Shown piece after piece: positions 33,740 to 41,678 of a DNA stretch of 64,000 bases. The position numbers were made by a program, and so were the translations under genes. The DNA is from Paenibacillus phytohabitans. Lineage in GTDB: Bacteria; Bacillota; Bacilli; Paenibacillales; Paenibacillaceae. The notes beneath the pieces are model-generated. The model saw nothing but the letters and a program-made list of their open reading frames with translations. It ran no database searches and had not been told where the DNA came from. The first letter of the stretch is position 1. Each line of letters starts with the position of its first letter. Location of the stretch: assembly GCF_013141775.1 (NCBI RefSeq), contig NZ_WHOB01000016.1, positions 1 to 64,000 of the forward strand, given 5' to 3'.

Positions 33740-34457
33740 GTACTTTCCCTCCATTCAATATCCTGCCCGCCTCTGCTGCCGCATATCTCATGGCTTCTAC
33801 CGGGTGCCTCACCAGATTTCCGTGTCCTACAGCCAGCACTGAAGGGGCTAGATCAATCAGCTTATAGGCACTGCCCAGTGCCTGCTCCAGACTCCATGTT
33901 GCTATAGCCGGAAAAGGAAACAATGGTACCTTCTTGCCGGACACAGCGGTCGCCCGGAAGGTCTGGAACGCATCCCCTACAATCAGTGCGCCACTGCGCT
34001 GATCCCGGAAAGACATAGATCCCGGAGTATGCCCGGGCGTACTTATGGCCGTCAATGAACCGATGGTATCCCCTTCGTACAGCAGCACATCGGGCTTCGT
34101 TGCTATCTTATCAGGTACACTGCCCTTAATCGGCGTCTGAAGCTCACCTGCTCTTAGCGAGCGGTCACCGGCCAGCAGCGCCGCATCCCGTTCCGAGATA
34201 TAGACCTTGGCCCCAGGAACAAGCTTCTTGAGCGCATCCAGCGCCCCGACATGATCCATATGGCCATGGGTTAGCACGATCCGGGTAAGCGGCTTCTGAA
34301 GCCTGGCGGACTGTTGTAGAATACCTTGTAAACTATATGGCATGCCTGCATCTATTAGAGTAAGCTCCTCTTCTTCTTCGACCAGATAACAGTTAACGGG
34401 AAATAAGCGCGGCAGCCAGGTTAGCTGGTGCAGATACCCTTCTTGAGTTACTCTCAT
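33732..34457 (-). CDS. MBL-fold metallo-hydrolase
   Basis: 241 aa. It has the metallo-beta-lactamase metal motif HGHMDHVG (about residues 64-71), then His in ISTPGHTPGSMSF, Asp in LIVGDAFQTF and His in VLAVGHGNLV, a full set of dinuclear zinc ligands. It is nearest to glyoxalase II-like or small-molecule hydrolases; no lactamase signal peptide is present, so it is cytosolic. First gene of a two-gene operon with its TetR regulator, ATG at 34457 after GAGGAGGGTCC. The substrate may be the compound that releases TetR. Confidence 0.85.
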   Translation of the reverse strand: MRVTQEGYLHQLTWLPRLFPVNCYLVEEEEELTLIDAGMPYSLQGILQQSARLQKPLTRIVLTHGHMDHVGALDALKKLVPGAKVYISERDAALLAGDRSLRAGELQTPIKGSVPDKIATKPDVLLYEGDTIGSLTAISTPGHTPGSMSFRDQRSGALIVGDAFQTFRATAVSGKKVPLFPFPAIATWSLEQALGSAYKLIDLAPSVLAVGHGNLVRHPVEAMRYAAAEAGRILNGGKVHG

Positions 34458-34472
34458 AAGGACCCTCCTCGA

Positions 34473-34520
34473 AACTAATGTGATTAGTTAAATAATAAAC
34501 TAATATGATTAGTTTTACAA
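34473..34520 (-). promoter_or_regulatory. Promoter with twin 17-bp TetR operators
   Basis: Two palindromes of the form AACTAAT-N3-ATTAGTT lie at 34473-34489 and 34498-34514, centres 25 bp apart. Read on the minus strand, -35 TTGTAA (34520-34515) and -10 TATTAT (34497-34492) are separated by exactly the 17 bp of the upstream palindrome; the downstream one covers the start region. A repressor bound here would exclude RNA polymerase. Confidence 0.75.
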
Positions 34521-34550
34521 GTGGCACCTGTATTTTCTACATATGTACTG

Positions 34551-34574
34551 AAAAAACGAGGGTTAAATCCCCGC
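34551..34574 (-). terminator. Probable weak terminator of the 34591 gene
   Basis: On the minus strand CGGGGATT is followed by AACCCTCG and TTTTTT, a short stem with a good T-run, 17 nt after the stop. Confidence 0.45.
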
Positions 34575-34590
34575 CGATTGCAGATTCTTC

Positions 34591-35064
34591 CTAGTTCTCC
34601 GAGTCCAGCGTTTTGTCGGCATTTTTATTGGACCGCTTCATCATTAGCCACTGCAGCGCGGTAATCCCGCAGAAGAATACAACCGTTCCAGCCACGGTAC
34701 TCATGATGCTTTTGGATAGATCCGCTTGATTGCTGTCCAACAGATCATAGCTGAACATAAGTGCACCCCACACCACAGAACTGAGCAATCCGCCAATAAG
34801 ATTCATTTTCTTGAACCGCTTCACCTCCCCCTCCTTAGGCGGCAGCTGATAGAGTCCTGCCCGGATTCCTCGAATAACGACATATAAACAAGCTGCCATC
34901 AAAATCAGAAAGGTATCCAACCATAATTTCATATCCCAATTCAGTACAAACACTTTCACCGCGAGGCTGATCATCAGTCCTGCAAAACAAATCGTGAATC
35001 CATGCGAATTAAGCTTTTGAAACTCGGTAATGATCCGTTCATCCTTGATTCCCCGATGCTTCAT
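34591..35064 (-). CDS. Four-helix membrane protein, DUF6773-like
   Basis: 157 aa with four hydrophobic segments (FTICFAGLMISLAVKVFVL, LWLDTFLILMAACLYVVI, LIGGLLSSVVWGALMF, STVAGTVVFFCGITAL) and a charged N-terminus (KHRGIKDERIITEFQKLNSH). Such proteins are regularly paired with a small XRE regulator, as here, where the regulator's stop overlaps this start by 4 nt. Probably a membrane sensor or stress-related partner of the regulator; no function is established from the sequence. Confidence 0.65.
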   Translation of the reverse strand: MKHRGIKDERIITEFQKLNSHGFTICFAGLMISLAVKVFVLNWDMKLWLDTFLILMAACLYVVIRGIRAGLYQLPPKEGEVKRFKKMNLIGGLLSSVVWGALMFSYDLLDSNQADLSKSIMSTVAGTVVFFCGITALQWLMMKRSNKNADKTLDSEN

Positions 35065-35270
35065 TCTTCTTCCTCCCAGAAAATATCGTTAAGCGTTGTA
35101 CCCAGCACTCTGCAAATGGCAATACACAATCGGATCGTCGGATTATAATTCCCCGCTTCGATCAGACCGATGGTCTGTCTCGTTACCCCTACCGCCTCTG
35201 CCAGCTGCTCCTGCGACAGGTCTTTCTGCACCCGCGCCAGCTTCAATCTGATGTTCTTATGCTCACCCAC
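35061..35270 (-). CDS. XRE-family small DNA-binding regulator
   Basis: 69 aa from GTG at 35270, preceded by AGGAGGATTCCGG; a longer frame to 35348 lacks a ribosome site. It is almost entirely a helix-turn-helix: NIRLKLARVQKDLSQEQLAEAVGVTRQTIGLIEAGNYNPTI (YgzD/YozG-type HTH), then CIAICRVLGTTLNDIFWEEEE. Overlaps the membrane gene by 4 nt. Likely represses its own operon, perhaps with activity tuned by the membrane partner. Confidence 0.85.
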   Translation of the reverse strand: MGEHKNIRLKLARVQKDLSQEQLAEAVGVTRQTIGLIEAGNYNPTIRLCIAICRVLGTTLNDIFWEEEE

Positions 35271-35365
35271 CCGGAATCCTCCTGGAATGATATGTATTTC
35301 TACTACATTGTAATCTATATCAACCATTATGTACATTATATATTGCATTTAGGATATAAAATAAA

Positions 35366-35386
35366 CACCATCCGCAAGGAATGGTG
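35366..35386 (-). terminator. Terminator of the pst operon
   Basis: CACCAT (35366-35371) pairs with ATGGTG (35381-35386); on the minus strand the stem runs into TTTATTTT, 36 nt after the pstB stop. Confidence 0.6.
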
Positions 35387-35421
35387 CATATGGCTCCTGA
35401 AACTATTGTAATGCCTGTCCG

Positions 35422-36198
35422 TCAGCCGAAACGGCCCATAATATATTCCTGGGTCATCTGATTCTCCGGATTGCTGAAGACCTTCTCTGTCTTGTCATAT
35501 TCCACAAGCGAGCCCAGATAGAAGTAGGCTGTATAATCCGAGATCCGTGCTGCCTGCTGCATGTTATGGGTAACAATTACGATCCGCAGCTCTTCCTTCA
35601 GTTCCTTAATCAGCTCCTCCACCTTGCCTGTCGATACAGGATCAAGTGCTGAAGCCGGCTCATCAAGCAGTAGGATCTGCGGGTTAACCGACAATGCCCG
35701 GGCAATACACAGACGCTGCTGCTGTCCTCCGGACAATGCCAGTGCAGAGTCCTTCAAACGGTCTTTGACCTCATCCCACAGGGCGGCGCGGCGCAGGCTG
35801 CTCTCCACGATTTCATCCAGTGCTTTTTTGCCCTTAATTCCATGATACTTAGGACCAAAGGCAATATTGTCATAGATGGATTTGTAAAAAGGGTTCGGCT
35901 TCTGCCAGACCATGCCGATTTTTTGCCGCAGCTTAATGACATCTGTTCCGGAAGCATTGATATCTATACCGTCAATCCAGATGCTGCCCTTGGTAGTCGA
36001 GCCGGAGATATCATCATTCATCCGGTTAAGAGAACGGAGAAAGGTTGATTTCCCGCAGCCGGAAGGGCCGATCAATGCTGTTACTGTATTCTGGGCGAAG
36101 GGAAGACTAATTCCTTTAACCGCCTCATAAGTGCCATAAAAAATACTCAGATCCTCAGTTTGAAATGATTCGCGTACCACCGGTTCCGCTATGCCCAT
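35422..36198 (-). CDS. pstB: Phosphate ABC transporter ATP-binding protein
   Basis: 258 aa. Walker A is [22 protein letters not shown], the Q-loop is [12 protein letters not shown], the signature [10 protein letters not shown], Walker [14 protein letters not shown] and the switch His [23 protein letters not shown] and the C-terminal [16 protein letters not shown] are specific to PstB. It powers phosphate import through PstCA at the membrane. ATG follows TTAGGAGGAG. It is separated from pstA by 95 nt containing a leader that resembles the one before pstS. No phoU follows. Confidence 0.95.
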   Translation of the reverse strand: MGIAEPVVRESFQTEDLSIFYGTYEAVKGISLPFAQNTVTALIGPSGCGKSTFLRSLNRMNDDISGSTTKGSIWIDGIDINASGTDVIKLRQKIGMVWQKPNPFYKSIYDNIAFGPKYHGIKGKKALDEIVESSLRRAALWDEVKDRLKDSALALSGGQQQRLCIARALSVNPQILLLDEPASALDPVSTGKVEELIKELKEELRIVIVTHNMQQAARISDYTAYFYLGSLVEYDKTEKVFSNPENQMTQEYIMGRFG

Positions 36199-36204
36199 CT
36201 CTTA

Positions 36205-36271
36205 CTCCTCCTAAAAGTTTGGTCAGCATCCGCTTTCTGAGTCTTCTACGCAAAACTCGCTTCGAAAGCGT
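36205..36271 (-). repeat. pstB leader, similar to the pstS leader
   Basis: This 67-nt segment and 39146-39213 upstream of pstS share GAGTTTTG, a GCTT-CRAAG-type element and the run from AAAC to TTTAGGAGGA, at the same distances from each other. They read as diverged copies of one leader. Both contain GAGT and ACTC segments able to pair. Function unknown. Confidence 0.5.
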
Positions 36272-36293
36272 AAACTCTGTTTGTCTTATTAGC

Positions 36294-37190
36294 CTAGTTC
36301 ATTCTCTTGGAAGCGGTAAGCTTGCGGTAGATGAATCTGCCGAAGTAACGGGCAGCCAGGTTGAAGATTAATACGGTCAGCACCAGCACTGCCGAAGCAC
36401 CTGCTGCGATCTGCAGCGCATCCGGCGCCAGACCTTCGCTGTTGACCTTCCAGATATGAACCGCCAGTGTTTCTGCCGGACGGAACGGGTTAAGCGGTGA
36501 AGAAGGACTAAGCGGATTCCAGTTGCTGAAGTCCAGACGCGGACTGCTCATCCCCGCCGTGAACATCAATGCCGCCGCTTCACCGAAGACGCGTCCGGCG
36601 GACAGGATCGTTCCCGTAATGATTGTTGGCAGAGCTACCGGGAGCAGTACCGAAGTCACAATCTTCCACTTGGATAAACCAAGCGCGAAGCCTGCTTCCT
36701 TCTGCTGCTTAGGTACCGTGCGGAAAGCCTGCTCGGTGATACGAACCATCAGCGGAAGGTTGAAGAAGGTAAGCGCGAGTGCTCCCGAGATCAGGGAGAA
36801 TCCGAGATTGAAGGTATTGACGATCAATAGGAGACCGAACAGACCGACGATGATGGACGGGAAGGAAGATAACACTTCCACAACCAGACGGATGAAGTTA
36901 GTCAGTCTGCCCGGACGGGCATATTCTGCCATGAAGATCCCCGCTCCAAGCCCCAGCGGTATAGTAATAATCAGGGTCAGTACCAGCAGGAACAGGGAGT
37001 TGAAGAGCTGAGGTCCTACACCGCCTCCTGCACGGATCTTCTGTGGTGCCGATGTCAGGAAGTCCCAGCTGATATGACTCATCCCGCGGATGAGGATATA
37101 TCCAAGCAGGCCAACCAGAATAGCTACGATAAGCAAAGCGAACGTTACAATGATAGCAGTGGCAATTTTGTCTGCTGTTCTCGGCTTCAA
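36294..37190 (-). CDS. pstA: Phosphate ABC transporter permease
   Basis: 298 aa, six helices. Start TTG at 37190 after AAAGGAG; it overlaps the pstC stop by 4 nt. Typical PstA parts are GVGPQLFNSLFLLVLTLIIT, GIFMAEYARPGRL, FPSIIVGLFG and the cytosolic loop EAGFALGLSKWKIVTSVLLPVALPTIITG. It ends in AARYFGRFIYRKLTA. Forms the membrane channel with PstC. Confidence 0.95.
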   Translation of the reverse strand: MKPRTADKIATAIIVTFALLIVAILVGLLGYILIRGMSHISWDFLTSAPQKIRAGGGVGPQLFNSLFLLVLTLIITIPLGLGAGIFMAEYARPGRLTNFIRLVVEVLSSFPSIIVGLFGLLLIVNTFNLGFSLISGALALTFFNLPLMVRITEQAFRTVPKQQKEAGFALGLSKWKIVTSVLLPVALPTIITGTILSAGRVFGEAAALMFTAGMSSPRLDFSNWNPLSPSSPLNPFRPAETLAVHIWKVNSEGLAPDALQIAAGASAVLVLTVLIFNLAARYFGRFIYRKLTASKRMN

Positions 37191-38089
37191 ATTTTATTTC
37201 TCCTTTCGAGCATTCTAACAAGCAATACGAATACAAATGTCATCAGCATAAGCACGAGAGCCATGCTCCATAGCGCGTTGTTCTGCGGTGAACCCATCGT
37301 CGTGTTCCCCATACCCAGCGTAATAACACTGGTCAGCGTGGACGCGGATTCGAACAGCGAACGCGGCACAAAAGGTGCATTACCGATAACCATCTGTACA
37401 GCAAGTGCTTCACCGAATGCACGTGCCATCCCCAGTACCACCCCTGTCATAATAGCCGGGAAGGTCGTCGGGAGAATGACACGGGAGATCGTCTGCCAGC
37501 GAGTGGCACCGAGCGCAAAGGAGGATTCTTTCAAGTTTTGCGGCAAAGAAGCAAGCGCGTCTGCAGCCACGCTGGTAATGGTCGGCAGGATCATCACCGA
37601 CAGTACTAGCGCGCCTGCAGCAACCCCGATGCCCTGTCCGGGCAATGTATTCCGCAGAAAAGGCACTATGACACTTAAGCCAACGAATCCGTATACGACA
37701 GACGGAATACCTGACAACAGCTCGATAACGGGCTGCAGCAGTTTTTTGCCCCAGCCAGGGACGATTTCAGTCATAAATAATGCGGCGCAGATGCTAAGCG
37801 GACTTGCGATAAGCGCGGCAAGCAGGGTTACCAGGAAGGACCCGGCTATAAACGGAAAAGCTCCATAAGAAGGCGTATCCGCTTCAGGCGACCACTTCGT
37901 GCCGAACAGGAAATCGGAAACCTTAACCTCACCGCTTACAAAGTTCGCAATTCCTTTAGAGGCTACAAAATAAACCATCGATACAATGATTACAATCAAT
38001 AGCAGTACACAAAAGGACATATAAGCGCGTCCGATAAAATTCTCTATATGATGTTTTTCAAACCGCGATTTCTTTGGTTTTACCCTCAA
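37187..38089 (-). CDS. pstC: Phosphate ABC transporter permease
   Basis: 300 aa, six helices, start TTG at 38089 with GAGGGAG 5 nt upstream. Recognisable PstC segments are FLFGTKWSPEADTPSYGAFP, PLSICAALFMTEIVPGW, LLSGIPSVVYGFVGL and the EAA-like loop KESSFALGATRWQTISRVILPTTFPAIMTG. Coupled to pstA by a 4-nt overlap and preceded by a weak stem-loop after pstS, which would lower permease relative to PstS synthesis. Confidence 0.95.
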   Translation of the reverse strand: MRVKPKKSRFEKHHIENFIGRAYMSFCVLLLIVIIVSMVYFVASKGIANFVSGEVKVSDFLFGTKWSPEADTPSYGAFPFIAGSFLVTLLAALIASPLSICAALFMTEIVPGWGKKLLQPVIELLSGIPSVVYGFVGLSVIVPFLRNTLPGQGIGVAAGALVLSVMILPTITSVAADALASLPQNLKESSFALGATRWQTISRVILPTTFPAIMTGVVLGMARAFGEALAVQMVIGNAPFVPRSLFESASTLTSVITLGMGNTTMGSPQNNALWSMALVLMLMTFVFVLLVRMLERRNKI

Positions 38090-38116
38090 GATGCTCCCTC
38101 TTTCTAAAGTGAAAAG

Positions 38117-38139
38117 AGAGGCAGAAGAAATCCGCCTCT
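38117..38139 (-). terminator. Attenuating stem-loop between pstS and pstC
   Basis: AGAGGC (38117-38122) pairs with GCCTCT (38134-38139). On the minus strand it is followed by CTTTTC, a weak stop consistent with more PstS than PstC/PstA being made. Confidence 0.5.
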
Positions 38140-38188
38140 AATCACATGAAGTTCTAATGGATGATACCTGTGAATGAATCTGTAGTAC

Positions 38189-39136
38189 TTACTTAGTTGT
38201 TACAGTTCCTGCTACATCGCGGGATACCTGCATCTGCGAAGCCGGGATGTAACCAAGCTCTACTACGTCACCTGTCTGTACTTCGTCAGTCATCATGAAG
38301 TCCAGGAATGCTTTTACTGTTTCATTCGGCTCACCGTTAGTGTACATGTGCTCGTAAGCCCATACCGGATATTTACCGGAAATTACGTTGTCTACAGAAG
38401 GTTCAACACCGTCATAGCTCAAGGTTTTAACGGAATCATCCAGGTAGGACAAAGCCAGGTAACCGATAGCTCCCGGTGTTTCGCCGATAATTTTCTTAAC
38501 AGTACCGGAGGAATCCTCTTGAATAGATCCTGGAAGATCATCCGTTTTGGTGCCAAGCGCGAAGCTCTCGAAGGTTGCGCGTGTACCTGAGCTTGCAGGA
38601 CGGTTGATGATCTGAATCGCCTGGTCAGCGCCGCCGACTTCGCTCCAGTTCTTGATTTTGCCAGTGAAGATGTCAACCAGCTGCTGCTTAGTCAGTGTAT
38701 CTACGCCTGCATCCGGATTGCTTACTGCTGCGATAGCTACAACGGCTACCTGATGATCAACGAGTGCTGCCGCTTTCTCAGCATCAGCATCTTTCAATTT
38801 CTCTTCTGCGAATACGTCGGAGTTACCGATATCCACTTGCTTCTCAGCTACTTGTGTCAAGCCTGTTCCGCTTCCGCCGCCTTGAACCTGAATATCCACG
38901 CCTGCATTGGCATCCATGAATTTCTCTGCTGCCTGCTCTACGAGCGGCTGAAGTGCTGTGGAGCCCGAAGCCAGGATAGATCCGCTTAGTTCGGCGCCGC
39001 TGCTGTTTTGTGTATTTGTTGCAGCTGCATTGCCTCCGTTATTGGTTGCCGCATTATTTCCCCCGTTGCCACATGCCGAAAGTGCTACTACGCTTGTTAA
39101 AGCCAAAGCCATGATCCAAGATTTTCTGAATTGCAT
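38189..39136 (-). CDS. pstS: Phosphate-binding lipoprotein
   Basis: 315 aa from ATG at 39136 after TAGGAGGAAAA; a longer frame to 39226 covers the leader and is not used. Signal peptide plus lipobox (ALTSVVALSAC, Cys about residue 22), an Asn/Ala linker, then GSILASGSTALQPLVEQAAEKF and VQGGGSGTGLTQVAEKQVDIGNSDVF, the phosphate-binding loops. IINRPASSGTRATFESF and GAIGYLALSYL follow. It is anchored outside the membrane and delivers phosphate to PstCAB. First gene of the operon. Confidence 0.95.
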   Translation of the reverse strand: MQFRKSWIMALALTSVVALSACGNGGNNAATNNGGNAAATNTQNSSGAELSGSILASGSTALQPLVEQAAEKFMDANAGVDIQVQGGGSGTGLTQVAEKQVDIGNSDVFAEEKLKDADAEKAAALVDHQVAVVAIAAVSNPDAGVDTLTKQQLVDIFTGKIKNWSEVGGADQAIQIINRPASSGTRATFESFALGTKTDDLPGSIQEDSSGTVKKIIGETPGAIGYLALSYLDDSVKTLSYDGVEPSVDNVISGKYPVWAYEHMYTNGEPNETVKAFLDFMMTDEVQTGDVVELGYIPASQMQVSRDVAGTVTTK

Positions 39137-39145
39137 TGTTTTTTT

Positions 39146-39213
39146 TCCTCCTAAAGGTTTTGTGAGTGTCTGCTTCATTGGTCTGCTTCGTACAAAACTC
39201 ACTTTGGAAGCAT
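39146..39213 (-). repeat. pstS leader, similar to the pstB leader
   Basis: Partner of the segment at 36205-36271. Here GTGAGT and ACTCAC could form a 6-bp stem that leaves the TTTAGGAGGA ribosome site free. Confidence 0.5.
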
Positions 39214-39251
39214 TGTCTGTGCTCATGTCAGCTTCTCTTCTGACTCTTCTT

Positions 39252-39294
39252 ATTCTAGGGCTCGTTCGTTATGTAAAAGTACTGAGTTTGTAAA
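39252..39294 (-). promoter_or_regulatory. Possible pstS promoter with PhoP-like hexamers
   Basis: On the minus strand TTTACA occurs at 39294-39289 and 39277-39272, followed by TAGAAT (39257-39252). TT-ACA hexamers upstream of a -10 box recall Pho boxes, but spacing is 17 rather than the usual 11, so this is tentative. Confidence 0.3.
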
Positions 39295-39396
39295 GCGGAA
39301 GATAAAAGTTATAATAGATTTTGAATAATTCCATAGATATAATCTATATATAAGCAACAATCGTTAATTTATCGCCATCAAACCGGAGGAATCAGC

Positions 39397-40326
39397 ATGA
39401 ATCTTGTGAAATTACAAATCGTAGTCCTGATTGAAAAATATAAAAAGGTAACGGACGTAGCCGCCGAGATGGGGCTTAAGCAGCCGACCGTTTCCTTCCA
39501 TATGAAGAGTCTCGAGAGTGAGCTTGGCGCTTCACTGTTCCAGTTCCGGAGCGGCCGGGTGCTGCTGACCGATGCCGGACGCGCCTTGTATCAATATGCT
39601 GTGCGGATTGTATCGCTGACGGCAGAAGCTGAGCGGACAGTTAAGCAGTTTACCTCTCTGGCCTCGGGGAATCTGGAGCTTACAGCAAGCGACATCCCCG
39701 GTAATTATCTTTTGCCTAAACTGCTGTCCCAATTCACTGGCCTGCATGATGGAATTGATGTGTTCCTGTCCATACTGCCGGATGATGCTGTCAGGGAGCG
39801 TCTGCGGAGCCGGGAGATACAGCTGGCCGTGCTGCACAGCGCGGACGGACAGGATGATTCCTTCCATACTCAAGTGATTGCCAGAGATGAAACGGTGCTG
39901 GTTTTTGCGCCCGGCCATCCTTTTGCCGGAGCGCAGGAAATTACGGTAGAAACGGCAGCAAGAGAACCCTGGGTGCAGCATGAAGCCGCCTCCTTCCTGC
40001 GCGGAATCTCCGACAAGTGGACGCAGCTCAATCATGTGAAAGTGTGGAACCATGCCGTACTCGGCTCGCCGGAGGCGGTCAAACGTATGATTAGCGGCGG
40101 CGGGATGGTCGGAGTATTCTCCAAATCAGGGATTGAGGCCGAGGTGGCGGCCGGAAGTCTGGCCTATGCCCCGCTGCCGGGACTTCATCCCGGCGATGGT
40201 GCATTTGTGCTGGCCTGGCGCAAAGACTACACCCTCTCCCCGTTACAGAAGGCTTTTGCCGGAATGGCAGGTGGTGGCGGCTTACAGGAGGAGGACCAGC
40301 GCGAAGATCCGGTACCCAGTGAATAG
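39397..40326 (+). CDS. LysR family transcriptional regulator
   Basis: 309 aa, ATG after CCGGAGGAATCAGC. The N-terminal winged HTH is KKVTDVAAEMGLKQPTVSFHMKSLESELGASLF, followed by the linker helix and a LysR substrate-binding domain (SGNLELTASDIPGNYLLPKLLSQF, DDAVRERLRSREIQLAVLHS, GGGMVGVFSKSGIEAEVAAG). It resembles CysL/YwfK-type regulators. It is divergent from the pst operon, with about 260 nt between the starts, but nothing links it to phosphate. Target genes unknown. Confidence 0.88.
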   Translation: MNLVKLQIVVLIEKYKKVTDVAAEMGLKQPTVSFHMKSLESELGASLFQFRSGRVLLTDAGRALYQYAVRIVSLTAEAERTVKQFTSLASGNLELTASDIPGNYLLPKLLSQFTGLHDGIDVFLSILPDDAVRERLRSREIQLAVLHSADGQDDSFHTQVIARDETVLVFAPGHPFAGAQEITVETAAREPWVQHEAASFLRGISDKWTQLNHVKVWNHAVLGSPEAVKRMISGGGMVGVFSKSGIEAEVAAGSLAYAPLPGLHPGDGAFVLAWRKDYTLSPLQKAFAGMAGGGGLQEEDQREDPVPSE

Positions 40327-40423
40327 CTGGACTTCCGGGCGGCGGATGTCATCGCAGGAATTTCCAGATTATCTGCATTCCTGAGCAGGAAACTGGTAAC
40401 TTTATATAAACTCCTGCCCATAA

Positions 40424-40584
40424 TACAACAATTCCCTCATTATATTGACCCGAAACTAAAATTGTTGTAAAAAAGGCAGCATTTCACCTTTTCCAAGCGG
40501 CTGAGCAGGATTATTCTTGTATTTCATACAACAATCCTTCTAAACACCTGGCTATCCATACATCAAAGTTGTAAAACGTACAAC
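40424..40584. repeat. Cluster of TTGTTGTA/TACAACAA elements in a convergent gap
   Basis: TACAACAATT (40424-40433) is mirrored exactly by AATTGTTGTA (40460-40469). ATACAACAAT recurs at 40526-40535, and GTTGTA-N5-TACAAC lies at 40568-40584. CTGAGCAGGA is also repeated at 40381 and 40501. No coding frame is convincing in 40330-40620. Role unknown. Confidence 0.5.
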
Positions 40585-40623
40585 ACTTATGTCTACAGTG
40601 CGCTTTATTTACATTTACATAAC

Positions 40624-40764
40624 AAAAAAGGTATCCCTTAGCACACGACGTAACCGCGCTTCAAGAGATACCGTTTATATGACTTCTTAGGTTTCACACT
40701 TTAAATTACTGCTATTTCCCGCTGAAACGGCTTTGCTTTCTTTAAAAGGACGGCAAAGCCGTTT
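40624..40764 (-). terminator. Two stem-loops downstream of the methyltransferase
   Basis: AAACGGCTTTGC (40725-40736) pairs perfectly with GCAAAGCCGTTT (40753-40764), 12 nt past the methyltransferase stop. Further on, GGTATC (40630-40635) pairs with GATACC (40667-40672), with TTTTTT on the minus strand (40629-40624). The second has a long loop. Confidence 0.55.
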
Positions 40765-40776
40765 CCACTTCGTTTA

Positions 40777-41613
40777 TTATCTTTTTCCCGCCACCAAAGT
40801 GAAGGTCTTGGGAATCCCCTTGTCATATACATCCGACGACAGGTTGGGCTCTTCCACCAGCTCCTGAATAACAAGCCCGCTGGCCGCAGCAGCCGTTACA
40901 ATCTCGCCGAGTGTCCAGCGCCGCCAGTAGACTACATTAGGTCTGTCTGCCCCCGCTGCTTTTTCGGAAGAAGGCATATACTTGGAGTAAGACACCTGCT
41001 TCTCTTCCAGTGCCGTATCGAAATAATCACCGCTCACTTTATGCTTGCGCACCTTGGCGGTTGAACCCTTGGAGGAGATTAGCTTGGTCGTTACCGGGTG
41101 GAAATCCCGCAGTACGAACTTCCCGCCGGGTGCCAGCAGCCGGTATGCCGTAGTCATAAACGGAGCCAGGTCGGTGAAATAGTGGACAATTCCCATTTCC
41201 GCAAACACAAGGTCATACGAGCCGTCCAGCACAGCTTCAGGCAGTCCCAGCACATCTGAGACGATATAATCCAGCTTCACTCCGGCTTCCTGCGCCAGTT
41301 CAGTAGCATAACGCCCATTCGCCTCCGAGAAATCAGCAACCGTCACCTCCGCCCCCATCAGCCCGAGCGCTACTGCCTTCATGCCGTTCGAACCCATCAG
41401 GTTCATAATCTTACGGCCCTGCACATCGCCCATATAAGCATTCAGCGGGAACAGCTTCCCTGCCGGATCTTTGGCCAGCTTCTCTGCTGCCTCGGCTGGT
41501 GATCCGAACCGGCTTGTCCATGCCGCATAGGTATCCTCATTCCACAACTCTTCACTGGAAGGAGCAGCCCCGCCGTTTAGACCTGAAGGTTCGTTCTGAT
41601 CTTGTTCATTCAT
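40777..41613 (-). CDS. Class I SAM-dependent methyltransferase
   Basis: 278 aa. Rossmann-type methyltransferase: the motif I region GRKIMNLMGSNGMKAVALGLMGAEVTVADFSEAN is of the type found in small-molecule methyltransferases, followed by LDYIVSDVLGLP, YDLVFAEMGIVHYF and LLAPGGKFVLRDFHP. There is a 25-residue polar N-terminal extension. ATG at 41613 after GGGGTAACG. The methyl acceptor is unknown; UbiE/Tam-like metabolites are typical. Confidence 0.83.
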   Translation of the reverse strand: MNEQDQNEPSGLNGGAAPSSEELWNEDTYAAWTSRFGSPAEAAEKLAKDPAGKLFPLNAYMGDVQGRKIMNLMGSNGMKAVALGLMGAEVTVADFSEANGRYATELAQEAGVKLDYIVSDVLGLPEAVLDGSYDLVFAEMGIVHYFTDLAPFMTTAYRLLAPGGKFVLRDFHPVTTKLISSKGSTAKVRKHKVSGDYFDTALEEKQVSYSKYMPSSEKAAGADRPNVVYWRRWTLGEIVTAAAASGLVIQELVEEPNLSSDVYDKGIPKTFTLVAGKR

Positions 41614-41678
41614 TCCATTCGTTACCCCTTTATATATGTTCTGTGAAAAAAATGTCCTCGCTCCACCGTTCTAACGCA

